Source: Clostridium_I sp963725425 (GTDB lineage: Bacteria > Bacillota > Clostridia > Clostridiales > Clostridiaceae). Taken from it: a stretch of 64,000 nt of DNA. The translations under genes and the position numbers were made by a program. The notes beneath the pieces were generated by a model. That model was not told where the DNA came from. It was given only the letters and a program-made list of their open reading frames with translations, and searched no databases. Positions 1-8,233 of this stretch are shown here, piece by piece; within the stretch, counting starts at the first letter, position 1, and every line of letters begins with the position of its first letter. The DNA lies in contig CAVRYJ010000042.1 in assembly GCA_963725425.1 (NCBI GenBank), positions 186,001-250,000 on the forward strand, written 5' to 3'.

Positions 1-1133
1 CAAGTCCATTCCTCATTACTTTTTCTTATAAATGCATCTATAAAATCAGGTCCCTCAAACCACCAATGTCCAAACAGTTCCGCATCATAAGGACATGTTA
101 TTATTGGTGGTTTTTCCATATAATCTTGCAATGCATTTATCTGTTCATGCCTACAAGACGCAAAATGAGCCCCATGTTCTCTTGCCTTTTCCATTGCCCT
201 TTTCCTATTATATAATTCTTTTTTTTCTGTGTCGCCTGTAATTTTATAATACTTTATACCAGTATCTAACCTAATCCCTGAACTATTTATATATGGTCCT
301 ATGTAGTCCATAGGCAATTCATAACCTATATCTCGATAAAATTCTCTATAGTTTGGGTCCCCTGGATAGCCTAGAAAATCGCTCCATACCTGGTAAGATG
401 AATCCATATCTCTTCCAAAAGCACATACACCATTTGGAGTAGATATAGGTGCTCCAGTACCATACAAAGGTCTTGGTGATGCATAAAGGACTGCCTTACT
501 TTCAGCTATAAAATATCTTATTCCATATTCCTTTAGCAAAGAATCTAAAGAATAAGTGTAAGCACATTCTGGTAGCCATATTCCATTTGGTGAATGTCCC
601 ATAACATCTATGTAAGATTGTACTCCAGTTGCAAGTTGTGCTTTTATGGTTTCAGGATTAATAGTAAGAAGCGGTAAGAGCGCATGTGTTGCTGAACAAG
701 TTATCACTTCTAAGCATCCTAATTCATCATATTTTTTAAAAGCGTTCATAAGTCTACAATCATATTTTTCATAAGTTTTCTTTAAACCATTAAATCTATC
801 ATTGTAAAACGTTGCAAGTTCATTTAATTCATTGTTATATTTTGTTCTTATTAATTCCTTTTCAGTAAGTTCTATGGATTTATTCAAATACTCCATATAA
901 CGTTCATTAAGGTATTCATCTTCAAGCATTGCCATCAGTGGTGGTGTTATAGACATGGTTATATTGAAATTAATATTATCACTTAACAATCCATCATACA
1001 CATTTATAAGTGGTATGTAACATTCGTTTATTGCCTCAAACAACCATCGTTCTTCCATGGGATCTTTCACCTCCGGATGTCTTATAAAAGGCATATGACT
1101 ATGTAATATTATGGATACATAACCTTTCTTCAT
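1..1133 (-). CDS. GH57 (DUF1957-type) 1,4-alpha-glucan branching enzyme, C-terminus off the window
   Basis: The reading frame starts at an ATG at 1133 behind a strong AGGAGG site and runs off the left edge after about 377 codons. Three GH57 landmarks can be read. HSHMPFIRHPE near residue 11 is motif 1. GIWLPECAY carries the Glu expected to be the nucleophile. PYDAELFGHWWFEG carries the Asp expected to be the acid/base. The family remodels alpha-1,4-glucans in the cytoplasm, adding alpha-1,6 branches during glycogen synthesis. The next gene upstream encodes a DUF4912 protein, which I believe is a common partner. The missing C-terminus would hold the DUF1957 helical domain. The branching activity is inferred from the family; other GH57 glucanotransferase activities remain possible. 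Confidence 0.88.
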   Translation of the reverse strand, partial: MKKGYVSIILHSHMPFIRHPEVKDPMEERWLFEAINECYIPLINVYDGLLSDNINFNITMSITPPLMAMLEDEYLNERYMEYLNKSIELTEKELIRTKYNNELNELATFYNDRFNGLKKTYEKYDCRLMNAFKKYDELGCLEVITCSATHALLPLLTINPETIKAQLATGVQSYIDVMGHSPNGIWLPECAYTYSLDSLLKEYGIRYFIAESKAVLYASPRPLYGTGAPISTPNGVCAFGRDMDSSYQVWSDFLGYPGDPNYREFYRDIGYELPMDYIGPYINSSGIRLDTGIKYYKITGDTEKKELYNRKRAMEKAREHGAHFASCRHEQINALQDYMEKPPIITCPYDAELFGHWWFEGPDFIDAFIRKSNEEWT

Positions 1134-1276
1134 ATCTACCCCTCCTGTACTACTTTGAGCAAATTTTACTTTATCCATTTATTTCACCGGTGAACTTGGA
1201 AAATAACCATACCTTTTCAAGCAATCATCTATAGTTTTCTGGATAAAAGTTTCATGGTATATATTGTAACAAATAA

Positions 1277-1783
1277 TTATTTTTGGATATAGTCTATTTT
1301 TTTTTGCTCCATAAAAGGATAAGGTTTTGGCTCCTTATGAATATTTAAGACTTCATCCCCATAATTAGTAGTTGGTAGTTGCTGAATTTCGTTATAAGCC
1401 TCCTGTGAAACATCAACATAATATACTGATAAATCATTTGATTGATCTGACCTAGGTGTTGTAACCGTATTCGATAATGCAAGTGGAACAAAGGTATCAT
1501 CTGGCAATATTCTACCAAGCTTAACAAAAACGTCAATGCCTGTTTTATCAAGATTTATAAACCAGTTATTTGCAAAGACATCTAAAAAAATAACTTTCAT
1601 TTCATTTGCTATTCCATTATCTATTTCAAACACTTTTAATACTGGCTTTGAATTTCTCCAGGAATCTTCTCCATTCATATCTTCAAAATCCTTAATCATT
1701 AATGGAGAAATACTGAAATAGCAAAATACCCTATAGGCATTTTGTACTAATAATGCTAGTGAAAATTTATTATCGCTTATCAC
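1277..1783 (-). CDS. DUF4912 domain protein
   Basis: This 168-residue soluble protein starts at a GTG at 1783, preceded by GAGGTGGG; a nearby ATG is out of frame and is followed at once by a stop. The body reads like DUF4912: an N-terminal segment with a YRVFCYFSIS strand, then a central part with WFINLDKTGIDVFVKLG. There is no signal peptide or membrane segment. It lies just upstream of the GH57 branching enzyme in the same direction, which suggests a link to glycogen metabolism. The biochemical role of DUF4912 is not known to me; a carbohydrate-binding-like accessory role is only a guess. Confidence 0.7.
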   Translation of the reverse strand: MISDNKFSLALLVQNAYRVFCYFSISPLMIKDFEDMNGEDSWRNSKPVLKVFEIDNGIANEMKVIFLDVFANNWFINLDKTGIDVFVKLGRILPDDTFVPLALSNTVTTPRSDQSNDLSVYYVDVSQEAYNEIQQLPTTNYGDEVLNIHKEPKPYPFMEQKKIDYIQK

Positions 1784-1940
1784 ATACCCACCTCTATTGT
1801 ATCGTTTAACTTATATAGTATATTATACCTTAATATTACATTAAAGTCATCATGGAATTAAAATAATTCAGGCCTTATTAATATTGTCTTTATGTTAATT
1901 TAATTGTATTTCCTTCATACAATTAACCGAGGTGATTTTT

Positions 1941-2036
1941 ATGTCAATTTTCCAAAAACTACTTATTGTTTTAATTAGTATTTTAGTGCTAGAAATAATT
2001 ATAATATTTATCAACTACAGATTTTTACTTAGATAA
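1941..2036 (+). CDS. 31-residue predicted single-pass membrane peptide
   Basis: A short frame starts at an ATG at 1941, five bases after a GAGGTG ribosome site, and ends in TAA at 2034-2036. The peptide begins MSIFQKLLIVLISILVLEII and ends NYRFLLR. It is therefore almost entirely one hydrophobic helix with a positively charged C-terminus. A strong hairpin follows at once, so the unit looks like a free-standing mini-gene, convergent with the dehydratase activator gene. It could be a small membrane regulator or a type I toxin-like peptide. Function is unknown and coding status rests only on the RBS, hydrophobic pattern and terminator. Confidence 0.5.
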   Translation: MSIFQKLLIVLISILVLEIIIIFINYRFLLR

Positions 2037-2041
2037 ACTAT

Positions 2042-2075
2042 AAAAACCGCAAAGCTTTTTACTTTGCAGTTTTTA
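2042..2075. terminator. Bidirectional hairpin terminator
   Basis: AAAAACCGCAAAG and CTTTGCAGTTTTT form a 13-bp stem with one mismatch around a 7-nt loop. The stem has A-rich and T-rich sides, so it could end both the 31-residue ORF on the plus strand and the activator gene on the minus strand. Confidence 0.65.
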
Positions 2076-2122
2076 CAGTTTATCTAAGAATTGATGAATC
2101 ATCTCTCATATTTATCTCCCCA

Positions 2123-2881
2123 TTAACAATATTTTTCTCCATATATGCAGCAACCATTTGCACCATTGTATTGAGCATCGTCTACTACTTTTACCTCTCT
2201 ATAATCTTTTTTTAAATAACTTACTAGTGCACCATTTTTAGAAACCCCTCCTGATAATAACAAAGTTTCACTTTTGAATTTTGAAAGAAGTGGTTTAAGC
2301 CTTTTATATAAAGAAAAGTTAACTCCAGCACACAATTTTTCTAATGGATACCCTTCTGCTATCTTTCCAATTAGCTCAGACTCTGAAAATACAGCGCATG
2401 TAGAGTTCAGTGGAACAGGCTCTTCATTAAAAGCAAACATCTCAAGTAGTGGGATTTCAAGTACATTTGCCATATTTTCCAAATATCTTCCACAGGATGC
2501 AGCACATTTTTCATTAAGTTCTAAATCTGTGACCATTCCCTTCTCCACCATAATGATTTTAACGTCCTGTCCTCCAACGTCCAAAAGGACAAAATTCTTT
2601 AATCCTGTACTGTACATTGCCCCATACACATGAGCTTTTATCTCAGTTATTGGTTTAAAAAGCTTAAGGTCAATATTATTTCTGCCATATCCCGTGGATA
2701 CAGCTTTATCAACAGCCCCAATATTCAACTTTTTTAAATCAACCATCATCCTACCATCATAGTTACAATAATTTTTGTAGAAAGCCATGGTATTTATCAT
2801 AAACTTTTTAATTATTTTTTTATCCTGCATAAGAACAATTTTTACTTTCCTACTTCCAAGATCTATTCCCAAACTTTTCAC
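2123..2881 (-). CDS. 2-hydroxyacyl-CoA dehydratase activator (HgdC/BadF-type ATPase)
   Basis: This 252-residue ASKHA-fold ATPase begins MKSLGIDLGSRKVKIVL (phosphate-1 loop). VLLDVGGQDVKII is the adenosine-side motif. Two cysteines in NEKCAASCGRYLE and STCAVFSESEL match those that hold a [4Fe-4S] cluster between two subunits in HgdC-type activators. Such proteins use ATP hydrolysis to push one electron into a partner dehydratase. The partner gene lies 6 bases upstream in the same operon. The motif after the first Cys reads AASCGR rather than the usual AAGTG(K/R), adding a cysteine. The substrate cannot be told from sequence. Confidence 0.85.
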   Translation of the reverse strand: MKSLGIDLGSRKVKIVLMQDKKIIKKFMINTMAFYKNYCNYDGRMMVDLKKLNIGAVDKAVSTGYGRNNIDLKLFKPITEIKAHVYGAMYSTGLKNFVLLDVGGQDVKIIMVEKGMVTDLELNEKCAASCGRYLENMANVLEIPLLEMFAFNEEPVPLNSTCAVFSESELIGKIAEGYPLEKLCAGVNFSLYKRLKPLLSKFKSETLLLSGGVSKNGALVSYLKKDYREVKVVDDAQYNGANGCCIYGEKYC

Positions 2882-2887
2882 TTTCTA

Positions 2888-3877
2888 TCATCTCCTATCA
2901 ATTAGCATATCTAAAAAAGCTTCAATTCTTAGTTTTGTTCTGGCATCTAGTGCATTAAGTTTATCTCCTTCAACATTAAGTACAGGTATGTTTAAAGATT
3001 CTTTAATAATTATGTGTTCAATTTGTCTATAACAAAAGCTCTGTGTGTAGTTTATAACCCCATCTATTTTTCTCTCTTTAATTTGTTTTTGAATTTCCTC
3101 TATGCGAAATTCTATATCATATGGATATGTATAGTCGTAATATTGTTCATAAACATTTTTACTTTTATAACCTCTAGGAAAGGAAAATTCCCTTTGTACT
3201 TCGTTGTATACAATTCTAGAATTAAATTTTTCAACAAATTCATATATATCAAGAGTCATTGGTGGCGTACCAATATAGGCTAATCTAAGCTTTTTTTCTA
3301 TAGGTTTTCTGCTCCTAATTTCCTTTATCTTCTCTTTTAATTTCTTTTCAAAATCATTGTAATCGCCATTAAAATCAGAAGAACTTATTTGGTAAATATG
3401 ATTTTCAAGTGCTGTTGCTTTGTTATCAATATAAGTGAGTTCATCTATTTCCTTAACTAAACCCCTTATACTATTTAGTCTTATCCTTATTTCCTCTACG
3501 TTCTCTAGGGACACATGAAACATATTCATAAAATTATTCAGTGAATTTGTTAAGTCTGACAACTTATGATTTTGAGGATAAGCAAATGGATATACCTTTA
3601 TCCCCTTCATTCTAAAGACTTCTTCTAGTGCCTTTGAGTTAGAACAGTCGCCCTCCGTAACTCCTACAATTTCTTTAAACCCATTCTCCATTGCGGCCCC
3701 ATAGACACCCTTTTTAAATGCACATGAACTTCTTGGAAAACCATCTTTTTCAGCTTTTTCAATGAATCTGTCGTATTGTTTAGACATTATAAAAACATTA
3801 TTTAGATCCACTACTTTATACCCTGCAGCGATAATGATTTCAATTGGTACTGTTGTTGTTATTCCTATTTTTTTCAT
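2888..3877 (-). CDS. 2-hydroxyacyl-CoA dehydratase D-component-like protein (HgdB/YjiM family)
   Basis: The 329-residue protein begins MKKIGITTTVPIEIIIAAGY, the usual family start. Conserved cysteines are visible in RSSCAFKKGVYG, EGDCSNSKAL and QSFCYRQIE. They are candidates for the iron-sulfur cluster that receives the electron from the activator encoded directly downstream. It is somewhat shorter than classical HgdB subunits. Only one dehydratase subunit is present, with no HgdA homologue, CoA transferase or dehydrogenase next to it. The pair therefore resembles the orphan YjiL/YjiM type rather than a full fermentation pathway. The family call is solid; the substrate is unknown. Confidence 0.82.
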   Translation of the reverse strand: MKKIGITTTVPIEIIIAAGYKVVDLNNVFIMSKQYDRFIEKAEKDGFPRSSCAFKKGVYGAAMENGFKEIVGVTEGDCSNSKALEEVFRMKGIKVYPFAYPQNHKLSDLTNSLNNFMNMFHVSLENVEEIRIRLNSIRGLVKEIDELTYIDNKATALENHIYQISSSDFNGDYNDFEKKLKEKIKEIRSRKPIEKKLRLAYIGTPPMTLDIYEFVEKFNSRIVYNEVQREFSFPRGYKSKNVYEQYYDYTYPYDIEFRIEEIQKQIKERKIDGVINYTQSFCYRQIEHIIIKESLNIPVLNVEGDKLNALDARTKLRIEAFLDMLIDRR

Positions 3878-3967
3878 ATACCCTCCTCTATGTATTCTAG
3901 GTCCTATTCATCTTGGTTAGATTACACATTTCCTTTATATTCACAAAAATAATCCACGCACAAAAAA

Positions 3968-3987
3968 TAGAGCAGAAATCTGCTCTA
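3968..3987 (-). terminator. Short hairpin followed by U-run on the minus strand
   Basis: TAGAGCAGA and TCTGCTCTA are perfect arms around two bases, followed on the minus strand by TTTTTT. It lies in the 320-base gap upstream of the dehydratase gene, so it would end a short minus-strand transcript from around 4150 or act as a leader attenuator. The rest of the gap (3880-4190) shows no convincing gene. A 38-codon minus-strand frame starting at 4007 has a weak RBS and was not called. Confidence 0.45.
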
Positions 3988-4200
3988 TAAATAAACATAA
4001 ACAAAAGAGACATATTCCGCCTCTAAAAATCAATAAAAGCACCATTATTATGATGTTTCCTGGTTTTATTTATAGACAGGATGGATTTCGAACTGTCTTC
4101 GCTATTAATAATTTTACTTTATATAATACTCTAAGTCAAATAATTATGAACTTATATGGTAACACTATTTATAAAATACGTAATATGGGAGGAACATAAA

Positions 4201-4845
4201 ATGAGGATTCCAAATCATGTGGCAATAATACCAGATGGAAACAGACGCTGGGCTGTAAAAAATGGATATGGCAAAGAAACAGGCTATATCAATGGACTTT
4301 TGCCTGGTATTAAACTATTTGAATGCTGTGAGAAACTTGGTATAAAAGAGCTTACATTTTATGGGTTTACTGTTGATAATGCCAAAAGACCAACAAATCA
4401 AAAAAAGGCTTTTACAAATGCTTGCATCCAGGCCGTAAAAATGCTTTCAAAATATAATGTATCGCTTTTAGTCATAGGTAATTATGATTCACCAATGTTT
4501 CCAAAAGAGCTATTGCCATTTACAAAGCGTAGAGACTTTGGCTCTGGTGGCACAAAAATAAATTTTTTAGTTAACTATGGCTGGGAATGGGACCTTATGA
4601 ATTTAACCTCCTCTAATTGTCATTCTAGAAAAAATATATATGATAATATTAAATCAAGAGATATTAGTAGAGTAGATCTTCTTATACGTTGGGGCGGAAG
4701 GAGACGATTAAGTGGTTTTTTACCAGTTCAAAGTGTATATACTGACTTTTATATTATTGATGATATGTGGCCAGACTTTACAGAAGATCAATTTTACACT
4801 GCCCTAAAATGGTATGAGAAACAGGATATTACTTTAGGAGGCTGA
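4201..4845 (+). CDS. UppS-like cis-prenyltransferase (undecaprenyl diphosphate synthase family)
   Basis: I chose the ATG at 4201, which follows GGGAGG by 7 bases; upstream in-frame starts lack an RBS. The 214-residue protein begins MRIPNHVAIIPDGNRRWA, the family P-loop-like signature around the catalytic Asp. It ends with GGRRRLSGFLPVQSVYTDFY and DDMWPDFTEDQF, the conserved C-terminal motifs for isopentenyl diphosphate binding. It is shorter than housekeeping UppS (about 240-250 residues), and the first motif reads PDGNRRW instead of MDGNGRW. It is therefore probably a second paralogue rather than the essential enzyme. The gene stands alone, flanked by convergent genes. Polyprenyl chain length cannot be inferred. 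Confidence 0.82.
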   Translation: MRIPNHVAIIPDGNRRWAVKNGYGKETGYINGLLPGIKLFECCEKLGIKELTFYGFTVDNAKRPTNQKKAFTNACIQAVKMLSKYNVSLLVIGNYDSPMFPKELLPFTKRRDFGSGGTKINFLVNYGWEWDLMNLTSSNCHSRKNIYDNIKSRDISRVDLLIRWGGRRRLSGFLPVQSVYTDFYIIDDMWPDFTEDQFYTALKWYEKQDITLGG

Positions 4846-4853
4846 AAAATAAT

Positions 4854-4885
4854 ATGCCGCAAAAATTTGAAACCTTTTGTGGCAT
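4854..4885. terminator. Hairpin terminator after the UppS-like gene
   Basis: ATGCCGCAAAA and TTTTGTGGCAT pair with one G-T position around a 10-base loop just after the stop codon. An AT-rich tract follows on both sides. It probably serves both the UppS-like gene and the convergent DUF3189 gene. Confidence 0.6.
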
Positions 4886-4947
4886 GCCATTTTAACTTTG
4901 TTCAATATTATGGAATTTTAAAAAAAATGTCAAATCAGTATGCTAGT

Positions 4948-5421
4948 CTATTTTTTATCATACTGCTTTATAATATTATTTTTTACGCCTCTAACTATAT
5001 TAACTATATCCATATATGCATTTTGTGTTCCCTTGGTGACTATGGGTCTACCAAAACTCACCCAGTTCAATTTTCTTGAGGCATATCCGCCTATCTTCAT
5101 TAGAAGATTAACAGCTGGTTGTGTGTCTACAACATACAGTTCATCAGTGCTTCCCTGTAGAATGTTATACATATCAGTAATGGCCGGTATTACTAAATTG
5201 GGAGTGTATTGCCTACTTATTGTATAAATTTTATTTCTATTTTCATCATCTCCAATATAAATTAAATGTCCTCTCTCATTTTTTTTTATTTTATCAAAAG
5301 TTGGCAAACTAAGTAGCTCATCCTTGCTTGGAACTCTATCAATTGGTAATTTATTAATATGAATATTGGCAGCCGTTGCTGTTGAATGAGCACCACCCAC
5401 ATCATGATATATCACTATCAT
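4948..5421 (-). CDS. DUF3189 family protein
   Basis: The 157-residue protein begins MIVIYHDVGGAHSTATAANIH, a pattern I recognise from DUF3189, a clostridial family of unknown function. The N-terminus has a beta strand followed by a glycine-rich loop, so a nucleotide-binding fold is possible, but this is inference. The start follows AGGTGAT closely. There is no signal peptide. The gene is isolated between the UppS-like gene and an inverted repeat, so context gives no hint of function. Confidence 0.65.
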   Translation of the reverse strand: MIVIYHDVGGAHSTATAANIHINKLPIDRVPSKDELLSLPTFDKIKKNERGHLIYIGDDENRNKIYTISRQYTPNLVIPAITDMYNILQGSTDELYVVDTQPAVNLLMKIGGYASRKLNWVSFGRPIVTKGTQNAYMDIVNIVRGVKNNIIKQYDKK

Positions 5422-5526
5422 TTATTATCACCTACTCCTTAACCGTTATATATATATAGTATTTTACTAAAATAAGAATATATTCAACGAATTAAACCAT
5501 TGAGTGATATGATGCAAATCTTGTTT

Positions 5527-5590
5527 TAGGCACATTCAAGAAAATAACAAGTCAAAATCTTGACTTGTTATTTTCTTGATGATGCCTTAT
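5527..5590. repeat. Dispersed palindromic repeat, copy 1 (also terminator-like)
   Basis: The left arm (AGGCA, a short divergent spacer, then AAGAAAATAACAAGTCAA) and the right arm (its complement ending TGATGATGCCTTA) form a near-perfect palindrome of about 30 bases per arm. The same arms occur at 18557-18721 around a 100-base insert, so this is a repeat family and not only a terminator. It overlaps the last codon of the M24 peptidase gene and probably ends its transcript. Confidence 0.75.
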
Positions 5591-6660
5591 ATAACTTTCA
5601 TACTTTTATCATAGCTATTTAATATCTCACAACCGTCCTTAGTAACTAGAACCAAATCCTCGATTCTCACACCAAATTCATTTGGTAAATATATTCCAGG
5701 TTCAATAGAAAATACCATCCCTTCTTTAACTTCTGAATGATTTACACCACTAACATCTGTTGGCTCATGAACATCTATTCCAACATTATGTCCAGTCCTA
5801 TGTGTGAAATATTTTCCATATCCTGCCTCAGTAATAACATCTCTTGCAGCCTTATCTATAACAGAAAACTTTATTCCTGGTTTAACTGCTTTAATGCCCG
5901 CTAAATTAGCCTGAAGTACAATGTTATATACCTCTTTTTGTCTTTCGCTTGCCTCTGTGCAAAACACAGTTCTTGTCATATCTGAACAATATCCATTAGT
6001 TTTCCCACCAATATCAATTATAATGCTATCTCCTTTTTTCAAAATGCTAGTGTCACAGCTGTGATGAGGCTCAGCACCGTTTTTTCCAAAAGCAATCAGA
6101 GGTTCAAAAGAAAACTGTTCGGTTCCATGTTTTGCATATATATCTACAAGTTTTCTAGCAAGATCAATTTCCTTGCTACCTTCTCTCATATTTTTAATCA
6201 GTTCACCCATTGCCGCATCATTAACTTTAGATGCCTCTTTAAGCAATTGTATTTCCTTCTCATCCTTTATTATTCTAATTTCATCTATTATAGAAGATCC
6301 ATTTATTACATTAATCCCTTTTATCTTATCCATAAGTTTTATCAAAAAGGATGCCTGCCAATTTTTATCTACACCTAAAGTAGCCTTTCCATCAATAAAT
6401 GGAACAAGCTTTTCTATTGGGTCTTCGTTATCATTAAAACTGATGATATCAAAACCAATATCCTCAGTTATTGGAAATAATTCATTGATTACAAGTTTTT
6501 TGAACCCACTGTCATTTATAAACAAGGTACACATTCTTTCACCTGACTCAATCCATTTACCAGTAAGATAAAATATTGCTGAAGGTGAAGTTATAAGAAG
6601 CTGGGAAATTTCATGTTCCTCCATACTGCACAATATTTTGTTTATTTTTCCTTCTTTCAT
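5587..6660 (-). CDS. M24 family metallopeptidase (Xaa-Pro aminopeptidase/dipeptidase-like)
   Basis: I prefer the ATG at 6660, which sits 8 bases after AAAGGAG; the in-frame ATG at 6684 has no RBS. The 357-residue protein has a creatinase-like N-domain (to about residue 125) and a pita-bread catalytic domain. All metal ligands are visible in order: Asp in IIDIGG, Asp in SDMTRTVF, His in HNVGIDVHEP, Glu in SIEPGIYLP and Glu in RIEDLVLV. The family releases N-terminal residues next to proline in peptide turnover. The AI-2E family permease lies 20 bases upstream, suggesting co-transcription. Substrate is not determinable. Confidence 0.88.
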   Translation of the reverse strand: MKEGKINKILCSMEEHEISQLLITSPSAIFYLTGKWIESGERMCTLFINDSGFKKLVINELFPITEDIGFDIISFNDNEDPIEKLVPFIDGKATLGVDKNWQASFLIKLMDKIKGINVINGSSIIDEIRIIKDEKEIQLLKEASKVNDAAMGELIKNMREGSKEIDLARKLVDIYAKHGTEQFSFEPLIAFGKNGAEPHHSCDTSILKKGDSIIIDIGGKTNGYCSDMTRTVFCTEASERQKEVYNIVLQANLAGIKAVKPGIKFSVIDKAARDVITEAGYGKYFTHRTGHNVGIDVHEPTDVSGVNHSEVKEGMVFSIEPGIYLPNEFGVRIEDLVLVTKDGCEILNSYDKSMKVI

Positions 6661-6680
6661 AGTAAAATCTCCTTTGTAAA

Positions 6681-7745
6681 TCATTTTTTTATAAGCTTAA
6701 TTTTATGTGGTTTAACATCTTCATTAAGATTTACTCCTAAGATATCAATGAAGAAAATGAACAGTGGTATTCCAAGTAGCAACCCCCAAAATCCCATAAA
6801 ATGTTCTGAAAATATCAGTATAACAAATGTGAAAAAAATTGGTAATTTAGTGTTGTGAGACATAAGCTTTGGATTTAATATATAACTTTCAATTATATGA
6901 ATAATGGCCACCATAATAATAACATATAAAACCTTTATAATTCCACCGATTTTAAATGCAATCAATGCAAGTGGAATCAATGATATTATAACTCCAGCTA
7001 CGGGAATTAGACTCAATATAAATACCATAAATCCCAGTGCCAAAAGTTTTGGAAACCCCATTATAGTAAGAAACAACACTGAGATGCCTGTATTAAACAT
7101 TGCTATTACAACCTGCGCATTTACAACTTTTCCAAAAGAATTTAAAAAATTGTTTCCAAAGAATTTAAAATAATTATAAATTGATGAAACTTTACTATCC
7201 CCAAATTTTCCTACAAAATTTTTAACCTTGTCTTTTTCAAGCATAAAGAACAAACCTAAAACAAGAGCTATAAAAAGATTACTTCCCCATTTACCTACAT
7301 TTGAAGCTGTACGCAAGAAAAAATCGACCCCTGATTGAGTATAACTATTTATATTTATTTTTTTCACCATAGGTATAATATACTTTCCCCAGCCGTTTGG
7401 AAGATCGCTATCTGCAAGACTTTTATAGAACCTTTCTCCTTGCCTTACAATACTTATAATCTGATTTATTAATGCAGGTACATAATTGTATAGGGCAAAT
7501 ACTATGAGTACAAATATAATTATATATAAAACTAAAGTTACAATCCCTTTTTTTATTGGAATATATTTTCTCAAACTAACCACCACTAAATTTTCTAAAC
7601 TATTAATCAAATATGTAAGTATAAATGTTAGTAGAACTAAATCAAGTATACTTTTTATTATAAACAAAAACAGTGCAACAAACATTATAAACAGCAAGCT
7701 TTTTACTATTTCCATACTGAATATTTTTTTGAAAAAATCCAACAT
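6681..7745 (-). CDS. AI-2E family (UPF0118/PerM) multi-pass membrane protein
   Basis: The ATG at 7745 follows GAGGTG and is preferred to the GTG two codons upstream. The 354-residue protein has paired N-terminal helices (about residues 15-60), further helices near 65-90 and 150-170, and a C-terminal bundle. That bundle includes GFPKLLALGFMVFILSLIPV and a final segment with HFMGFWGLLLGIPLFIF, the usual signature end of the family. Members act as transporters or sodium/proton antiporters; the AI-2 label is historical. It shares an operon with the downstream M24 peptidase gene. Transport substrate is unknown. Confidence 0.85.
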   Translation of the reverse strand: MLDFFKKIFSMEIVKSLLFIMFVALFLFIIKSILDLVLLTFILTYLINSLENLVVVSLRKYIPIKKGIVTLVLYIIIFVLIVFALYNYVPALINQIISIVRQGERFYKSLADSDLPNGWGKYIIPMVKKININSYTQSGVDFFLRTASNVGKWGSNLFIALVLGLFFMLEKDKVKNFVGKFGDSKVSSIYNYFKFFGNNFLNSFGKVVNAQVVIAMFNTGISVLFLTIMGFPKLLALGFMVFILSLIPVAGVIISLIPLALIAFKIGGIIKVLYVIIMVAIIHIIESYILNPKLMSHNTKLPIFFTFVILIFSEHFMGFWGLLLGIPLFIFFIDILGVNLNEDVKPHKIKLIKK

Positions 7746-7889
7746 ATACACCTCATAAAATATATTTTTATTAAAATTTTATCCAATTGCAATTAACTTA
7801 ATTCAACAATTCCATCTATGTACATAATAAATCCCCTTTATATGTCTTATTTTTTGTATTATAATTATATTTATAAGTATAAACAGATT

Positions 7890-8090
7890 TCTTAGTTTGA
7901 GGTGGAGTTTTTAGTCCGTAGGTCATCCATCTGGAACTTAGAAATCGTTATCCAGGGACGTAGCAACCGTTATACTCTAAAGAGAAAGTGATTCACACCA
8001 AGCAAAGCTCGGTTTCTCTACTTTTCTGCCTTTCCCACTTGAAGAAGATGGGAGTATTACGTATGGTAGTCATCGGATAAAATGTATAAG
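7890..8090 (+). ncRNA. Putative structured leader RNA upstream of htrA (motif copy A)
   Basis: The region between the promoter area and htrA has several pairable segments. CTGGA/TCCAG flanks CTTAGAAATCGTTA. AGAGAAA pairs with TTTCTCT at 7981-8018, and TCCCA pairs with TGGGA near 8033-8052. The core 7921-7973 is nearly repeated at 12091-12141, upstream of an unrelated secreted-enzyme gene. Shared landmarks are GGTC..CCATCTG, CTTAGAAATCGTTA, a GTAGC element and CCGTTAT. I compared it from memory with lysine, SAM, c-di-GMP, c-di-AMP, Mn and Mg leaders and could not assign it. RNA status is inferred. Confidence 0.45.
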
Positions 8091-8233
8091 TTAATTATAC
8101 TATACCTTGTGATATATGCCAATTTATACTTTATTAATAATTGTCATATGATTTTAACAAAGATGACATATAATTGTCACAGTTTATGCTTATTATTAAA
8201 TTAAATGATTTATGAATTTAGGAGGTAGACGTT

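Noticed and set aside
3990..4110. Minus-strand 38-codon frame or sRNA upstream of the dehydratase gene
   Set aside because: There is only a weak AGGCGG site and no family; the hairpin at 3968 is listed, but a gene cannot be supported.
4867..5079. 70-codon plus-strand frame after the UppS-like gene
   Set aside because: It starts within the terminator hairpin and overlaps the DUF3189 gene on the other strand.
7890..8090. Assignment of the htrA leader to a lysine, SAM, c-di-GMP or Mn riboswitch
   Set aside because: GAGGTGGAG and GTAGC words look familiar, but the conserved cores of those classes are not present in order.
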